The translations under genes were made by a program, and so were the position numbers. Shown one piece after another: positions 34,303 to 43,543 of a DNA stretch of 46,407 nt. The stretch is from Planctomycetota bacterium (GTDB taxonomy: Bacteria; Planctomycetota; Planctomycetia; Planctomycetales; Planctomycetaceae), in the NCBI GenBank assembly GCA_003671275.1, contig QWPB01000134.1, positions 1 to 46,407 on the forward strand, read 5' to 3'. Below the pieces are notes generated by a model. It ran no database searches, was not told the origin of the DNA, and saw nothing but the letters and a program-made list of their open reading frames with translations. How positions within the stretch are numbered: position 1 is the first letter of the stretch; each line of letters opens with the position of its first letter.

Positions 34303-35094
34303 TCAGATCATGAAGTCGGTCTTAATCCCCAGAATCCGGTCGACCAGATCCTGTGGCAGATCGATGGACACCGAAGTGGCGTCGTCCATGTCGGTCGGGT
34401 TGATCCCGCAATATTGCGCGGCGGCCCCGAGATGGCGCCACCGTCCGGCCCGTTTCGGTTCGTGCGGCAGAACCGGCGTCGTACAGCGATTGCAACCGAT
34501 CGTGGTGTACCCCTGATCGTGCAACGGATTGATAATCACATTGTGCTGCTGAATATAGGCTTTCATCTGATCGTTGGTCAGATTGGCCAGAGGGTTCAAA
34601 CGGACCGTATTCATCTCCGGATCCACCGCCAGAATCGGACAAACCCCACGTTTGCCGCCATCCGCGCGGCGCAGGCTACCGATCATGCAGTCGTACTTCC
34701 CCTTCTGCGTCAGCAGCGGCTCGACCTTGCGCATGTGGCAGCATTGCTCCTGTCCCTCGGTGGTCAAATATAGAATGCCAAACTGGTTCGTCTGCTGCTC
34801 CATCGATAACTCGGGCAACAAGGTATGCACGGCCAGCCCATACTCGGCGGCAATCCGATCGCGTGTGGTCAGCGTCTCCTGAAAGTTGACGCCCGTGTCC
34901 ACAAACAACACGGGAATTCCCAGCTTCAGCTGCGCGACCATGTGGCACACGACACTGCCCGCCATCTGCATGGCGGAGATGACCGCTAACCGGCTGCCGA
35001 AAATATCCGCCGCCCACCGCAACAACTCTTCCGGCGTGCGGTCGTTGAGCGTGTGGTTCAGTTCCTGAAGACGAGCTTGAGACAGTCGCGCCAT
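34303..35094 (-). CDS. cysH: Phospho-/adenylyl-sulfate reductase, Fe-S type
   Basis: This enzyme reduces APS or PAPS to sulfite in sulfate assimilation. Of 263 residues, the key ones are visible: a Cys pair C118-C119 (EQCCHMRK), a second pair C201/C204 (GCNRC), and a catalytic Cys in QYCGIN. The paired cysteines mark [4Fe-4S] enzymes, which in most bacteria prefer APS over PAPS; classic E. coli CysH lacks them. The PP-loop-like N-terminal core has [12 protein letters not shown], where a usual SSFG-type loop is divergent. There are no cysD/N or cysI genes nearby. The ATG at 35094 fits. Confidence 0.88.
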   Translation of the reverse strand: MARLSQARLQELNHTLNDRTPEELLRWAADIFGSRLAVISAMQMAGSVVCHMVAQLKLGIPVLFVDTGVNFQETLTTRDRIAAEYGLAVHTLLPELSMEQQTNQFGILYLTTEGQEQCCHMRKVEPLLTQKGKYDCMIGSLRRADGGKRGVCPILAVDPEMNTVRLNPLANLTNDQMKAYIQQHNVIINPLHDQGYTTIGCNRCTTPVLPHEPKRAGRWRHLGAAAQYCGINPTDMDDATSVSIDLPQDLVDRILGIKTDFMI

Positions 35095-35221
35095 CGTGAT
35101 GTAACTTCACGGAAAGGGAATCCCACAACGACCCGTCCAATAGGCCGCCAGTTGGGAATCATCGCGACAGGGCTGCTGTTTGGCAAACTCAATTTCCGCG
35201 GCCCGCCGAACGCGAGGCGGA

Positions 35222-35875
35222 CTACGCCGGAAGGCCGCGAACCTCGCGCATCTTGGCAACGTAGGCCTGAGCCAGCTTCTGCATCGCGGCGAAGTCGCTC
35301 TGTGCCAGATGCTCCCTGGTCACCAGCGAACTTCCCAGCCCGACGGCGGCGGCCCCGGCTTTGACGAATTCCGACATCGTGTTGAGATTCACCCCGCCCG
35401 TCGGCAACAGTCGAATCTGGGGAAACGGTCCCGCCAGGGCCTTCAGATGCGCGGGCCCACCGAGTTCCGCCGGGAAAACCTTGACGATGTCAGATCCACA
35501 TTCCCACGCGTGCAGAACCTCGGTGGGGGTATAGGCACCACTCATCACGACCTTGTCGTAGCGATTACAGATCTCGATCACTGCGGGGCGCACAGCGGGG
35601 GTCACGATGAATTCCGCTCCAGCCAGCATAGCGGCCCGGGCCGTTTCGGCATCCAGGACTGTCCCTGCTCCAAGCAGAATCTTCTTTCCCAGCCGCCGGC
35701 TCACCTCGGAAAGCACTTCCAGCGCCCGCGGAACGGTGAACGTAATCTCGATGACATCAATCCCCCCGGCATACAGCGCCTCAGCCACCTGCACCAGCTG
35801 ATCGCCACTGGGAGCCCGTATAATGGCCACCAGCCCCAGATCCAGGACACGCTGCAAATCAGAATGACGGCTCAT
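35222..35875 (-). CDS. eda: 2-keto-3-deoxy-6-phosphogluconate/4-hydroxy-2-oxoglutarate aldolase
   Basis: Eda splits KDPG (or KHG) to pyruvate and glyceraldehyde 3-phosphate. The 217-residue TIM barrel has the expected elements: LVAIIRA, IEITFTVPRA with the catalytic Glu, LGAGTVLD, FIVTPA, DIVKVFPAE with the Schiff-base Lys, and LLPTGGVNLNT. ATG 35875 is preferred; the frame runs 33 codons further up through a non-homologous stretch. The fuconate dehydratase at 41203 could feed a related keto-deoxy aldolase reaction, but the two are 5 kb apart. Confidence 0.9.
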   Translation of the reverse strand: MSRHSDLQRVLDLGLVAIIRAPSGDQLVQVAEALYAGGIDVIEITFTVPRALEVLSEVSRRLGKKILLGAGTVLDAETARAAMLAGAEFIVTPAVRPAVIEICNRYDKVVMSGAYTPTEVLHAWECGSDIVKVFPAELGGPAHLKALAGPFPQIRLLPTGGVNLNTMSEFVKAGAAAVGLGSSLVTREHLAQSDFAAMQKLAQAYVAKMREVRGLPA

Positions 35876-35946
35876 CGAGGGCCTTTGCGAAGGAGACGGT
35901 AGAGGAACAGGAATCGGAGTTCGACAGAAATCATAGTGCACCAAAT

Positions 35947-35981
35947 GAAAAACGACCCGTGACCTTGCGGACACGAGCCGT
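35947..35981 (-). terminator. Rho-independent terminator of the Cys-rich protein gene
   Basis: On the minus strand ACGGCTCGTG pairs with CACGGGTCGT (10 bp with two G-T pairs) and is followed by TTTTTC. It lies 27 bases past the stop of the gene at 36008. Confidence 0.85.
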
Positions 35982-36007
35982 TGATTTTCATCGCGGATCG
36001 CGAAGAA

Positions 36008-36295
36008 TTACATCTTCGGGGGTTCCGGAGCGTTCTGCGGTGCGGCAGCAGCGGCCGGAGCGGCGCAGCTGGTGCAAGCTGGTGCACAGGCCTTGCAAGC
36101 CGGTGCAGCGCAGGTCGGAGCGGCACAGCTGGCTTCGCAGCAGGTCGGCTTCGGAGCCTTGCACTTCGGGGCCTTCTCGCAACGAACCGGCTTAACGCGA
36201 GGTGCCTTGCAGCACTTGTTAGCAGCCGAAGCGTCGCCAGCGACCAGAACCAGCGCCAACAGAGCGCCGAACGTGAACATCATCTTACGAACCAT
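36008..36295 (-). CDS. Small secreted Cys/Ala/Pro-rich protein
   Basis: The 95 residues begin with a signal peptide (MVRKMMFTFGALLALVLVAGDASA). The mature part has 12 cysteines, at first in a Lys/Pro-rich context (KCCKAP, RCEKAP, KCKAPKPTCC). It then has CAAP/CxxC-like repeats (CAAPTCAAPACKACAPACTSC) and an Ala/Pro tail. No family is recognised. Many disulfides or soft-metal binding would suit the sequence. ATG 36295 has AGAGGAG upstream, and a strong terminator follows, so it is a one-gene unit and looks well expressed. Confidence 0.75.
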   Translation of the reverse strand: MVRKMMFTFGALLALVLVAGDASAANKCCKAPRVKPVRCEKAPKCKAPKPTCCEASCAAPTCAAPACKACAPACTSCAAPAAAAAPQNAPEPPKM

Positions 36296-36646
36296 GAGAG
36301 ACTCCTCTGCTCACTCTCGGAATGTCCTTGATCCACTGGGCGGCTCCGAGCTTGCCACAACATCCCAGTAGTGTTCGATGGTTGATCTGGCTGTGTTCAC
36401 AGTCAGTTCCGGTCGAACCAACGCACTTAAGGTAGCGGTTGAGGCAAATCTGTCAAATGAGGCAGCTTTGCGGAATATGCATTTCCGAGGAACAGGAGAA
36501 ACTTTTCCAGTCTGCCTGTTTTCCCATCAACACCGCTGGAAATATCAGCCGACTGTGAATATCGTTAGAAGAGCCTGGGAAGGCAGCGGGGGGACGTGAG
36601 TCCCCACAGTGAGGTGTCGAGGCCTTTCATCTTCCCGTGTGAATCA
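36296..36646. other. Intergenic upstream of the Cys-rich gene and the unknown plus-strand gene
   Basis: About 350 bases hold the two divergent promoters. The stretch 36400-36560 is AT-richer. A palindrome GGGGAC-GTGA-GTCCCC lies at 36593-36608. No other feature was seen. Confidence 0.4.
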
Positions 36647-37129
36647 ATGAACAGATCGCTCAAACCATTGATTGAGATGGGTGCGTATGAAGCTCATACT
36701 CACCGCTTCGTGGAGTCGAAAAAACGCCGCTACGACATGGGCGAAAACGGCTTTCTGGAGTATTTCTGTAAGCATTGGCCGACTTTTTCGAGATATCGCT
36801 GGATCGATCATCTGGAAGGCATCACCGAACACGGCTGCTTCAATCGACCACAGTCATTCGGGAAACTTCACCCGCAGGCTCATCGTCACTGTCCCCTCGC
36901 CTTGGACTTCGTCAAAAAGCTGTTTCTGGGCCAGGCGGCGGACGGGCTCCAATGGGAACTGCTCGATTTCGTCCAGCACCCGAAAGAGATTCAAGAGGCG
37001 GGCTTCGAGTACTACCACGATATTTTTCCGATTTTGTGTGATTTTGGTTTAAACGACTGGCGTCTGTCCTGGCAGCAGTATTACCGGATCGAGAACGGCC
37101 AGCTGGTGATTCTGGTGGATGTGGCCTAG
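36647..37129 (+). CDS. Hypothetical protein, Trp/Tyr/His-rich
   Basis: A frame of about 160 residues from ATG 36647 (a GTG at 36596 is also open). It begins MNRSLKPLIEMGAYEAHTHR and has a high content of Trp, Tyr, His and charged residues. It looks like a compact soluble protein: RRYDMGENGFLEYFCKHWPTFSRYRW, then a DFVQHPKEIQEAGFEYYHDIFP stretch. No family is recognised. Base composition is lower in GC than its neighbours, which may mean transfer. No good ribosome binding site decides the start. It precedes a GT39-like gene by 78 bases on the same strand. Confidence 0.6.
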   Translation: MNRSLKPLIEMGAYEAHTHRFVESKKRRYDMGENGFLEYFCKHWPTFSRYRWIDHLEGITEHGCFNRPQSFGKLHPQAHRHCPLALDFVKKLFLGQAADGLQWELLDFVQHPKEIQEAGFEYYHDIFPILCDFGLNDWRLSWQQYYRIENGQLVILVDVA

Positions 37130-37207
37130 GCCGTCACCGATCCGGATTGCTCCCAACCGTCCGGGTTCGTAGGATCGACCAGATCGCTCCCCACCCCACG
37201 GTGCCTT

Positions 37208-38455
37208 GTGAATCTCACCCCTCGCCGGTCGGTGATCTGGTTGTTTCTTACTGCTTGGGCTCTGCGCCTTCTGGCTGTGGGGGTTGTTCAGTTTTACCTG
37301 AATCAAACGGAACGGACCTGGGTCATTGCGGGTGACGCCGAAGGCTACTGGGAATTAGCCCAGCGGATCGTCGCCGGACAAAGTTACGAGATTTACACCC
37401 CGCCCCGCCAGGTCTTGCGGATGCCAGGCTTTCCGCTGTTGCTGGCCGGGTCCATCTCGCTCTTCGGTCCCAGCCTGCTGGCTGCCCGCCTGGTATTGGC
37501 CACGGTGGGGGCCATCGGATGCCTGGGGGTGTACTGGCTGGGGCTGCGACTGGTGAACCACCGTGTCGGACTGATCGCGGGGGGGCTCGCCGCCGGATCG
37601 CCGATTTTCATTGGATTCAGTGCCATCGAACTGACCGAAACGGCATTTGCCGTGGCCGCAGTGATGGGATTGATTCCCCTGGCAAGCCTGCTCCGCACCC
37701 CGCCGGAGAACAATACCCGGGGAATTCCGCACAGCCTGATGGCCGGACTGCTGGCAGGTGTCGGCTGCTATCTGCGGCCCAGCTGGCTGCTGTTTCCTCC
37801 GGCCCTGGTGGTCTGGCTGGGCGTCTCGTGGCGTAATCGACGTGGATTGGCGGTCGCCCTGATGGCCCCTCTGACGCTACTGGTCTGCTTGTTACCGTGG
37901 GGGCTGCGCAATCAGCAGAAGACCGGCCATTTCATCCTGACCACGTTATGGATGGGCCCCAGCCTGTATGACGGCTGGAATCCGGAGAACACAACCGGAG
38001 ACAGCGATATGCGATTCTTCGATCGCGAGAATGTGATGGCCTCGCTCTCTGAATACGAGATGGACCAGCATTACCGACAACGAGCGTGGGCCTTTGCCGG
38101 TTCTCATCCCCGTGAAGTCGCCCAGCTTGCCTGGAAAAAGTCTCTGCGTTACTGGAATCCTTTTCCCAATGCCGATCAGTTCAGCCGGTTTCCACTACTG
38201 AATGCCGTGTCCGCCTTGTGGTTCGCCGTGGTTTTCATCCCGGCTCTTGTTGGGGCCTGGGTTCTTCGGAGGGACTGGGGGCTGCTCGCAATCGCGGCGG
38301 GACCGATCGTGTATTTCGCGGCACTGCACCTGATTTTCGTCAGCTCGGTTCGCTATCGACTGCCGGGGGAATACCCGCTGCTCGTGCTGACCGCCGTGGG
38401 GCTGGATACCCTGATCGTCCGGTTCCTTTCCAAGACTTTACCGGCGACGAAATGA
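37208..38455 (+). CDS. GT39/ArnT-like membrane glycosyltransferase
   Basis: The 415-residue protein has about 9-11 hydrophobic helices. In the first external loop it has the acidic pair expected for PMT-2/ArnT-type lipid-linked sugar transferases (GDAEGYWELAQRI, with the Asp-Glu near residue 43). RMPGFPLLLAG and the ELTETAFA loop also fit. Such enzymes move a sugar or aminosugar from polyprenyl phosphate onto lipid A, protein or polymer. The acceptor is unknown. A GTG at 37208 is the only start that keeps the first helix. The ceramidase-like gene follows after 76 bases. Confidence 0.82.
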   Translation: MNLTPRRSVIWLFLTAWALRLLAVGVVQFYLNQTERTWVIAGDAEGYWELAQRIVAGQSYEIYTPPRQVLRMPGFPLLLAGSISLFGPSLLAARLVLATVGAIGCLGVYWLGLRLVNHRVGLIAGGLAAGSPIFIGFSAIELTETAFAVAAVMGLIPLASLLRTPPENNTRGIPHSLMAGLLAGVGCYLRPSWLLFPPALVVWLGVSWRNRRGLAVALMAPLTLLVCLLPWGLRNQQKTGHFILTTLWMGPSLYDGWNPENTTGDSDMRFFDRENVMASLSEYEMDQHYRQRAWAFAGSHPREVAQLAWKKSLRYWNPFPNADQFSRFPLLNAVSALWFAVVFIPALVGAWVLRRDWGLLAIAAGPIVYFAALHLIFVSSVRYRLPGEYPLLVLTAVGLDTLIVRFLSKTLPATK

Positions 38456-38531
38456 ACCGGACCACTACCGTTCGGACACTCACGTTCGTAGATTGTCAGC
38501 CATCATCCGAAGGCTTTGTGTGGAGCGGCCC

Positions 38532-39941
38532 ATGCGTGCTCGAATGCTGACCCTGATACTGCTCATCGTCGTCGTGGTGAAAGACGCTGGCCTCGTGCTC
38601 GCAGAAGCTCCCTTTCGAATGGCCGTCTTTCAGGCAGATGTCACACCACCACGAGGACATCGCCTGCTGACGGGACACCGCAAACCGGCTGAGGCCGTGG
38701 ACGAACCGCTCCAGACTCGAGGATTCGTCCTCCTGCCTGAGGGCCAGCAGCCTCTCGTGGTGGTCTCGGTCGACTGGGCCGAGATTCGTAACGCCGCATA
38801 TGACCGGTGGCGATCCACTTTGGCCGAGGCTGCGGGAACGACTCGCGAACGGGTCCTGCTTTCCTGCATTCATCAGCACGATACGCCGTTGGGTGATCTT
38901 GCCGCACAGCAGCTGATCACCGAGGCGCAGATTGACGGGCAGATTATTGACCCGGATTTTCACGAGACCTGTGTCCAGAAAGCCGCCCGGTCTCTGCGGG
39001 ACGCGCTGGCTCATGCGGTGCCGGTGACACATTGTGGCCAAGGGATGGGGCGAGTGACGGAACTGGCCTCGAATCGACGCTACCTGAAGCCCGATGGCAC
39101 TGCGACCTATGGTCGTTATAGCGGAGGCGGTTCCCCGGAAAGCCGGGCAGCAGAGGAAGGGATCATCGATCCGGACATCCGGGCTCTGAGCTTCTGGAAT
39201 GGCGATCAGGCCGTTGCCGTTCTGAATGTCTACGCCACGCACCCCATGAGTTATTACGGCACCGGTCGAGTCTCCATCGACTTTCCAGGAATCGCGAGAG
39301 AACGTCGCCAGGGCGATGATCCACTGGTCTTTCAGATCTATGCCTCGGGATGCAGTGGTAACGTGACCGTGGGCAAGTACAACAGCGGTGCCCATGAGTT
39401 GCGTCCAGTTTTCGCCGATCGCCTGTATCAGGGAATGAAAGAGGCTTACACAACCACCCGGCGAGCCCCCATCCAGCACGTCGAATTCCGTCACGTTCCG
39501 CTGGAATTGCCTCTCCGCACGGAAGGCCGCTTTGCTCGCTCCGCCCTCACGGCTGACCTGCGGAACACCCAGGATCCACGCCGGGCCGAACTGGCTGCGC
39601 TGGGGCTCAGCTGGGCCGATCGTGTCGAACGCGGACAGCCCATCGATGTTCCCGCCATCGATCTGGGCACCGCCGTGCTGGTTCTGCTTCCGGCGGAGAT
39701 CTATGTCGAGTACCAACTCCTGGCTCAGCGGCTGCGCCCCGACCAGTTCGTGGTGGTCATGGGGTATGGCGAGTGTGGCCCCGGCTATATCCCGATCGAG
39801 CGAGCCTGGGACGAAGGAGACGAGAACCTGGGGGACTGGTGCTGGGTCACCCGCGGGTGTGAAACCCGGATCAGTGAAGCCCTGCACCGGGTTCTGCGGG
39901 CTCCGCAGCGAGTGGAAATGTCACAAATCATCAACCGGTAA
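38532..39941 (+). CDS. Neutral ceramidase-like secreted protein
   Basis: The 469 residues begin with a signal peptide (MRARMLTLILLIVVVVKDAGLVLA). A neutral/alkaline non-lysosomal ceramidase-type N-terminal domain follows, with VFQADVTPPRGHRLLTG, SCIHQHDTP (His-x-His zinc ligands) and YATHPMSYYG. DFPG, then CSGNVTVGKYN, complete the metal-site pattern. Ceramidases cleave the amide of ceramide, but in planctomycetes these multi-copy relatives are of unknown substrate. The family Ser/Glu residues cannot be placed with certainty by eye. The ATG at 38532 begins the signal peptide. It converges with the class V aminotransferase. Confidence 0.85.
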   Translation: MRARMLTLILLIVVVVKDAGLVLAEAPFRMAVFQADVTPPRGHRLLTGHRKPAEAVDEPLQTRGFVLLPEGQQPLVVVSVDWAEIRNAAYDRWRSTLAEAAGTTRERVLLSCIHQHDTPLGDLAAQQLITEAQIDGQIIDPDFHETCVQKAARSLRDALAHAVPVTHCGQGMGRVTELASNRRYLKPDGTATYGRYSGGGSPESRAAEEGIIDPDIRALSFWNGDQAVAVLNVYATHPMSYYGTGRVSIDFPGIARERRQGDDPLVFQIYASGCSGNVTVGKYNSGAHELRPVFADRLYQGMKEAYTTTRRAPIQHVEFRHVPLELPLRTEGRFARSALTADLRNTQDPRRAELAALGLSWADRVERGQPIDVPAIDLGTAVLVLLPAEIYVEYQLLAQRLRPDQFVVVMGYGECGPGYIPIERAWDEGDENLGDWCWVTRGCETRISEALHRVLRAPQRVEMSQIINR

Positions 39942-40008
39942 CACCAGACCTGATTCGGTGAATCGGCTAGCGATCCACGATGATGCCGATTGATAGCCAG
40001 CCGGTGCG

Positions 40009-41130
40009 TTATAGCGACGCCCGCAGCGCGACTAACAGTTTGTCCACGTCTCCCGCAGTATTGTACCCGTGAATGGCGACCCGCAGACGACCGGCGTGCG
40101 ACATCAGATGGATATTCTGCTGTCGGAGAGCCTGGGCCACTTCTTCTGCACGCGGATGACGAAAGGCGATGATCCCCGCGACGTGTCGCAGATCGCGCGG
40201 TGTCAGCAATTCGACGGGGAGTTGGGCAATCTCCGACAATGCCTGCTGCACCAGCGGGCGCGTGGCTTCATCGATTGCCTGGACGCCGACTGATTGAATG
40301 TACTTGAGCCCCGCACGAATCGCGTAGATCGCCGGAAAATTCGGCATGCCGACTGCGAAGCTGGCTGCTCCGGGCTTGCTGATCGCCGTTTCAAAACGGT
40401 GCCCCCCGAAGGGATCGTGCAGGTTGAACCAGCCGCCCGCAGGTACCGTCCACTCACGGGCGCGGGCTGTGGGCACCCCGACCAGTCCGCCCCCGTGGCT
40501 GGACAGAATCCACTTATGCGTACTGCTGACAATCAAGTCGGCTCCCGCCAGATCCAGCGGAATGCGGCCCAAGGCCTGAGTCACATCGACCGACAAGAGG
40601 GCTTCTGAGCGTCTCGTGATGACATCGGCGACCTCGGGAACCGACAGACGAAACCCATTGAAGAAGCTGACCAATGACACGGCAACCAACCGCGTTCGAG
40701 CCGTGAGCAACGGTGCGAGGTCTTCCGGGTACAGCGCCCCCTCGCGAGAACGCCAGACCTGGACGGTCGCGGGACAACTCGGCTGTAACCAGGGCGTGGC
40801 CCCGGCGGGAAAATCCAGGTCGTTGATAATGACCTCATCCCCGTCCTGAAGAGACAGGGCCATCGCCGCTAAATTGTATGCTTCCGAGGAACAGGAGCAG
40901 ATCCCCACCTCTTCGGCACTCAGACCATAGAATGAACCCACGAGGGCCTGGGTTTCACTCAATGCGGCAAAGTGCGGACCGCGTCCATCCATCCCCTGCT
41001 GCTTGTCGCGAAAGTATTCGAGCAACGCTTCCCGCACCACCAGCGGAGGGATCCCCTCCGCAGCGGAGTTGAAGTAGACCATCTGCTCCAGCGATGGGAA
41101 TTGCGCCCGACGGGATTCCGCAGTGAGCAT
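40009..41130 (-). CDS. Class V aminotransferase (cysteine desulfurase/IPN-epimerase-like)
   Basis: This PLP enzyme of 373 residues of the SufS/NifS/isopenicillin-N-epimerase group starts VYFNSAAEGIPP. It has CSCSSEAYNLAAMAL, LLSVDVTQALG (the Asp that holds PLP) and SSTHKWILSSHGGG with Lys206. The usual SufS active-site Cys loop is not obvious, so a desulfurase role is doubtful; an aminotransferase or epimerase is likelier. It lies 72 bases downstream of L-fuconate dehydratase on the same strand, and the pair may share a transcript. Confidence 0.88.
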   Translation of the reverse strand: MLTAESRRAQFPSLEQMVYFNSAAEGIPPLVVREALLEYFRDKQQGMDGRGPHFAALSETQALVGSFYGLSAEEVGICSCSSEAYNLAAMALSLQDGDEVIINDLDFPAGATPWLQPSCPATVQVWRSREGALYPEDLAPLLTARTRLVAVSLVSFFNGFRLSVPEVADVITRRSEALLSVDVTQALGRIPLDLAGADLIVSSTHKWILSSHGGGLVGVPTARAREWTVPAGGWFNLHDPFGGHRFETAISKPGAASFAVGMPNFPAIYAIRAGLKYIQSVGVQAIDEATRPLVQQALSEIAQLPVELLTPRDLRHVAGIIAFRHPRAEEVAQALRQQNIHLMSHAGRLRVAIHGYNTAGDVDKLLVALRASL

Positions 41131-41202
41131 CCGTATGTTCCTGGTAAAACAGATTGTGGTTGGAGGCTCACAGCATCCGGAGCACCCGCAGTCAGTGAGG
41201 TC

Positions 41203-42540
41203 TCACGCCCGCCACTCGGCTCCGGCCGGGTAGCTGTACCGGGCGATCGATTCGGGCCACATCTCGATGCTGTAACCGGGCGCGGTCGGTGGCATGTAGT
41301 GACCGTTCCGCATTTGAATCGGGGCTTTGAAGTGCTCGTGCAGATGCCCCGCGTGTTCGGTCAGCCGATCCTCCATTGTTCCGCTCACGCTGACGTAATC
41401 GAACATCGACAGGTGCTGGACATACTCGCACAGGCCAACACCACCCGCATGCGGGCAGACTGGGATGCCGAACTTCGCCGCCATCAGGATCACAGCCAAA
41501 ATCTCGTTCACCCCGCCGATGCGACAGCTGTCGATCTGGAGGATGCCGATCGCTTCGGCTTGCAGGAACTGCTTGAACATCACGCGGTTCGCACAATGTT
41601 CACCGGTCGCGACCTTGATCGGGGCGACGGCTTTAGCAATGGCGGCGTGACCCAGGACATCATCCGGGCTGGTCGGCTCTTCAATGAACCACGGTTTGAA
41701 CGGGGCCAGGTGCTTCATCCACTCGATCGCCTGCGGCACGTCCCAGACCTGATTGGCGTCCACCATCATCCGGCGCTCCCAGCCGATCTCCTCGCGGATG
41801 ATCCGGCAGCGGCGGATGTCGTCCTGCAGGTCGCGACCGACCTTGATCTTGAAGCAGCTCCACCCCTCGGCCATCCCTCGACGACAGAGGTCCCGCAGCT
41901 TGTCGTCCGAGTATCCGAGCCACCCCGCCGATGTGGTGTAGGCCGGGTAGCCATCTTTTTCGAGCTGAGCCATCCTCTCGGCCTTTGAGGGCTGCCACTT
42001 GCGGAGGATCGCGAGGGCCTCGTCCGGCGTCAGCGCATCAGTGATATACCGGAAGTCGATGCACCGCACGAGTTCCTCGGGCGTCATATCCGCCAGCAGT
42101 CGCCATAGCGGCTTGCCGGACACCTTGGCCCACAGGTCCCAGACGGCGTTGACGACCGCAGCTGTGGCGAGATGGATCACGCCCTTTTCCGGCCCGACCC
42201 AGCGCAGCTGGCTATCCCCGGTGATATGCCGCCAGAACTTCCCCATGTCAGCGGTGATCGCGTCGAGCGACTGGCCAACGATGAGAGGCCGCAGAGCTTC
42301 GATCGCGCGGCAACAAAGATCGTTACCCCGTCCGATGGTGAAGGTCATCCCATGCCCCTCGGGCCGCCCTCTCTCCCCAGAAGAGGGACCGGGAGTGAGG
42401 TGGTTCTCCCCACTCGTATGCAGCACGCAATAAGCTGCCGAATAGTCCGGGTCAGGGTTCATCGCATCCGACCCGTCGAGGTGCTTCGAGGTCGGGAACC
42501 GGATGTCGTGAACGGTCAGGTCAGAAATCGTCAGCGGCAT
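41203..42540 (-). CDS. L-fuconate dehydratase (enolase superfamily) with an in-frame repeat insertion
   Basis: The enzyme dehydrates L-fuconate to 2-keto-3-deoxy-L-fuconate in the non-phosphorylating fucose pathway. The 445 residues align along the whole length with the characterised Xanthomonas enzyme: [15 protein letters not shown], then FKIKVG (Lys231, Lys233), [21 protein letters not shown] and [16 protein letters not shown] (His364). Residues about 43-63 are extra: the sequence between CVLHT and [11 protein letters not shown] is replaced by a Pro/Gly/Ser/Arg-rich stretch encoded by a repeat-like segment (42362-42408) in the capping-domain loop. All catalytic residues are kept, so activity is expected. 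It lies downstream of the helical hypothetical gene. Confidence 0.93.
   Translation of the reverse strand: MPLTISDLTVHDIRFPTSKHLDGSDAMNPDPDYSAAYCVLHTSGENHLTPGPSSGERGRPEGHGMTFTIGRGNDLCCRAIEALRPLIVGQSLDAITADMGKFWRHITGDSQLRWVGPEKGVIHLATAAVVNAVWDLWAKVSGKPLWRLLADMTPEELVRCIDFRYITDALTPDEALAILRKWQPSKAERMAQLEKDGYPAYTTSAGWLGYSDDKLRDLCRRGMAEGWSCFKIKVGRDLQDDIRRCRIIREEIGWERRMMVDANQVWDVPQAIEWMKHLAPFKPWFIEEPTSPDDVLGHAAIAKAVAPIKVATGEHCANRVMFKQFLQAEAIGILQIDSCRIGGVNEILAVILMAAKFGIPVCPHAGGVGLCEYVQHLSMFDYVSVSGTMEDRLTEHAGHLHEHFKAPIQMRNGHYMPPTAPGYSIEMWPESIARYSYPAGAEWRA
42362..42408 (-). repeat. Repeat-like insertion within L-fuconate dehydratase
   Basis: About 47 bases (GGCCGCCCTCTCTCCCCAGA and on) encode [15 protein letters not shown], a peptide of a type produced by dispersed bacterial repeats. 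It lies exactly where the homologous enzymes have a short variable loop and keeps the frame. Its spread elsewhere in the genome was not checked. Confidence 0.6.
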
Positions 42541-42635
42541 GATGTCGTGCGAAGAGAACGGGGAGAACGGTTAACGCGGGGTTCGGGCAGATCCGCAGAC
42601 TACTCCACCCGGCAATCACAAGCCACCGTCGCCAC

Positions 42636-43388
42636 CTACCGCGCGAGGAACACCCGGCGGGCGGTGGTCAGCTGATCCGCAAAGAATTCACCATCGTCGC
42701 CCTGTTTCCGCAGTTCCGTCAGGGCCGCCTCGTACCGTCGCAGACCTTCCCCGGCCATGGTCCCCATCAATTGCAAAGCCAGTGCCAGATACCCTTCAGC
42801 CATCCAGACACAAGCCGGTTGTCCTGCCCGCTCAAACAAAGACTTAGCCGTTTCAAACTCATAATGGGCTGTCTGCTCCTGTCCCAGGGCCAGACGCAGG
42901 GCACCGATCAGCCAGCGGGCATTGGCCAGCAGGTCCGGGGCCCCCGACTCGGATTCGACGAGCCGCCGATGCACCCGGGCCAGATCGACCGCCGCCAGAA
43001 TGTCAGCTGTGGTGGGCTCCACGGCCTCGTCTCCCCACCCTGGCCAAAGATTTGACGCGATGTTGAATGCATACTTTCGGGCAAAGATCAGGTGTTCGAT
43101 CTGCAATGCCGGATCACTCGATGCCGCGGCAGCCGCTTGCCGGAGAGCGAACTCGACTCCCGCTCGACCAATCCACACCATTTCGGTCAGTTTGCGCTGG
43201 TTGAACAGCTCGCGACTGGCAAGGGAAAACCGGGCCTGGGCATCCCGAGGATCTCCTTGCAAGATGATTCCCACCGCGATGAATGAGTCTTTCGATTCCA
43301 TCGCATCCAACGCCTCGGCCACCACGGGATCGAGCGAATGGTCGTGGTGCAGATCATGCGGATCGGACGGGGTAGCGGACATCGTCAT
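42636..43388 (-). CDS. Helical hypothetical protein (TPR-like)
   Basis: About 250 residues (ATG 43388, or 43382), mainly Ala/Leu-rich helices. After an N-terminal His-rich stretch (DPHDLHHDHSLDP), the pairs of helices look TPR-like: IVWIGRAGVEFALRQAAAAA and EQTAHYEFETAKSLFERAGQP. No Pfam family is recognised with confidence, and no signal peptide or membrane helix is seen. The frame stays open to 43598 but would then overlap the divergent pxpB gene, so the shorter start is preferred. It is the first of three minus-strand genes ahead of L-fuconate dehydratase and the class V aminotransferase. Confidence 0.7.
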   Translation of the reverse strand: MTMSATPSDPHDLHHDHSLDPVVAEALDAMESKDSFIAVGIILQGDPRDAQARFSLASRELFNQRKLTEMVWIGRAGVEFALRQAAAAASSDPALQIEHLIFARKYAFNIASNLWPGWGDEAVEPTTADILAAVDLARVHRRLVESESGAPDLLANARWLIGALRLALGQEQTAHYEFETAKSLFERAGQPACVWMAEGYLALALQLMGTMAGEGLRRYEAALTELRKQGDDGEFFADQLTTARRVFLAR

Positions 43389-43543
43389 CTCACTTTGATT
43401 CAGAAGGACATTGCGAATCCCTGCGCAAGTGGGCGTCGACAGCTTATCCTGTCGAATGGCCGCGAGCATCCCCAGGATGCTGACGTCCGCTCCGTGGGGG
43501 TGATTACCGCCCCCTGTGACCATGTCCACCGACGAACCCAGCG

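Noticed and set aside
33490-34773. 427-codon plus-strand frame
   Set aside because: It spans two minus-strand genes with intact active-site motifs; its own sequence is low in recognisable structure.
38496-39887. 463-codon minus-strand frame
   Set aside because: Antisense to the ceramidase-like gene, which has a signal peptide and the zinc-ligand pattern.
40972-41988. 338-codon plus-strand frame
   Set aside because: It overlaps the aminotransferase start and the L-fuconate dehydratase on the other strand; only composition keeps it open.
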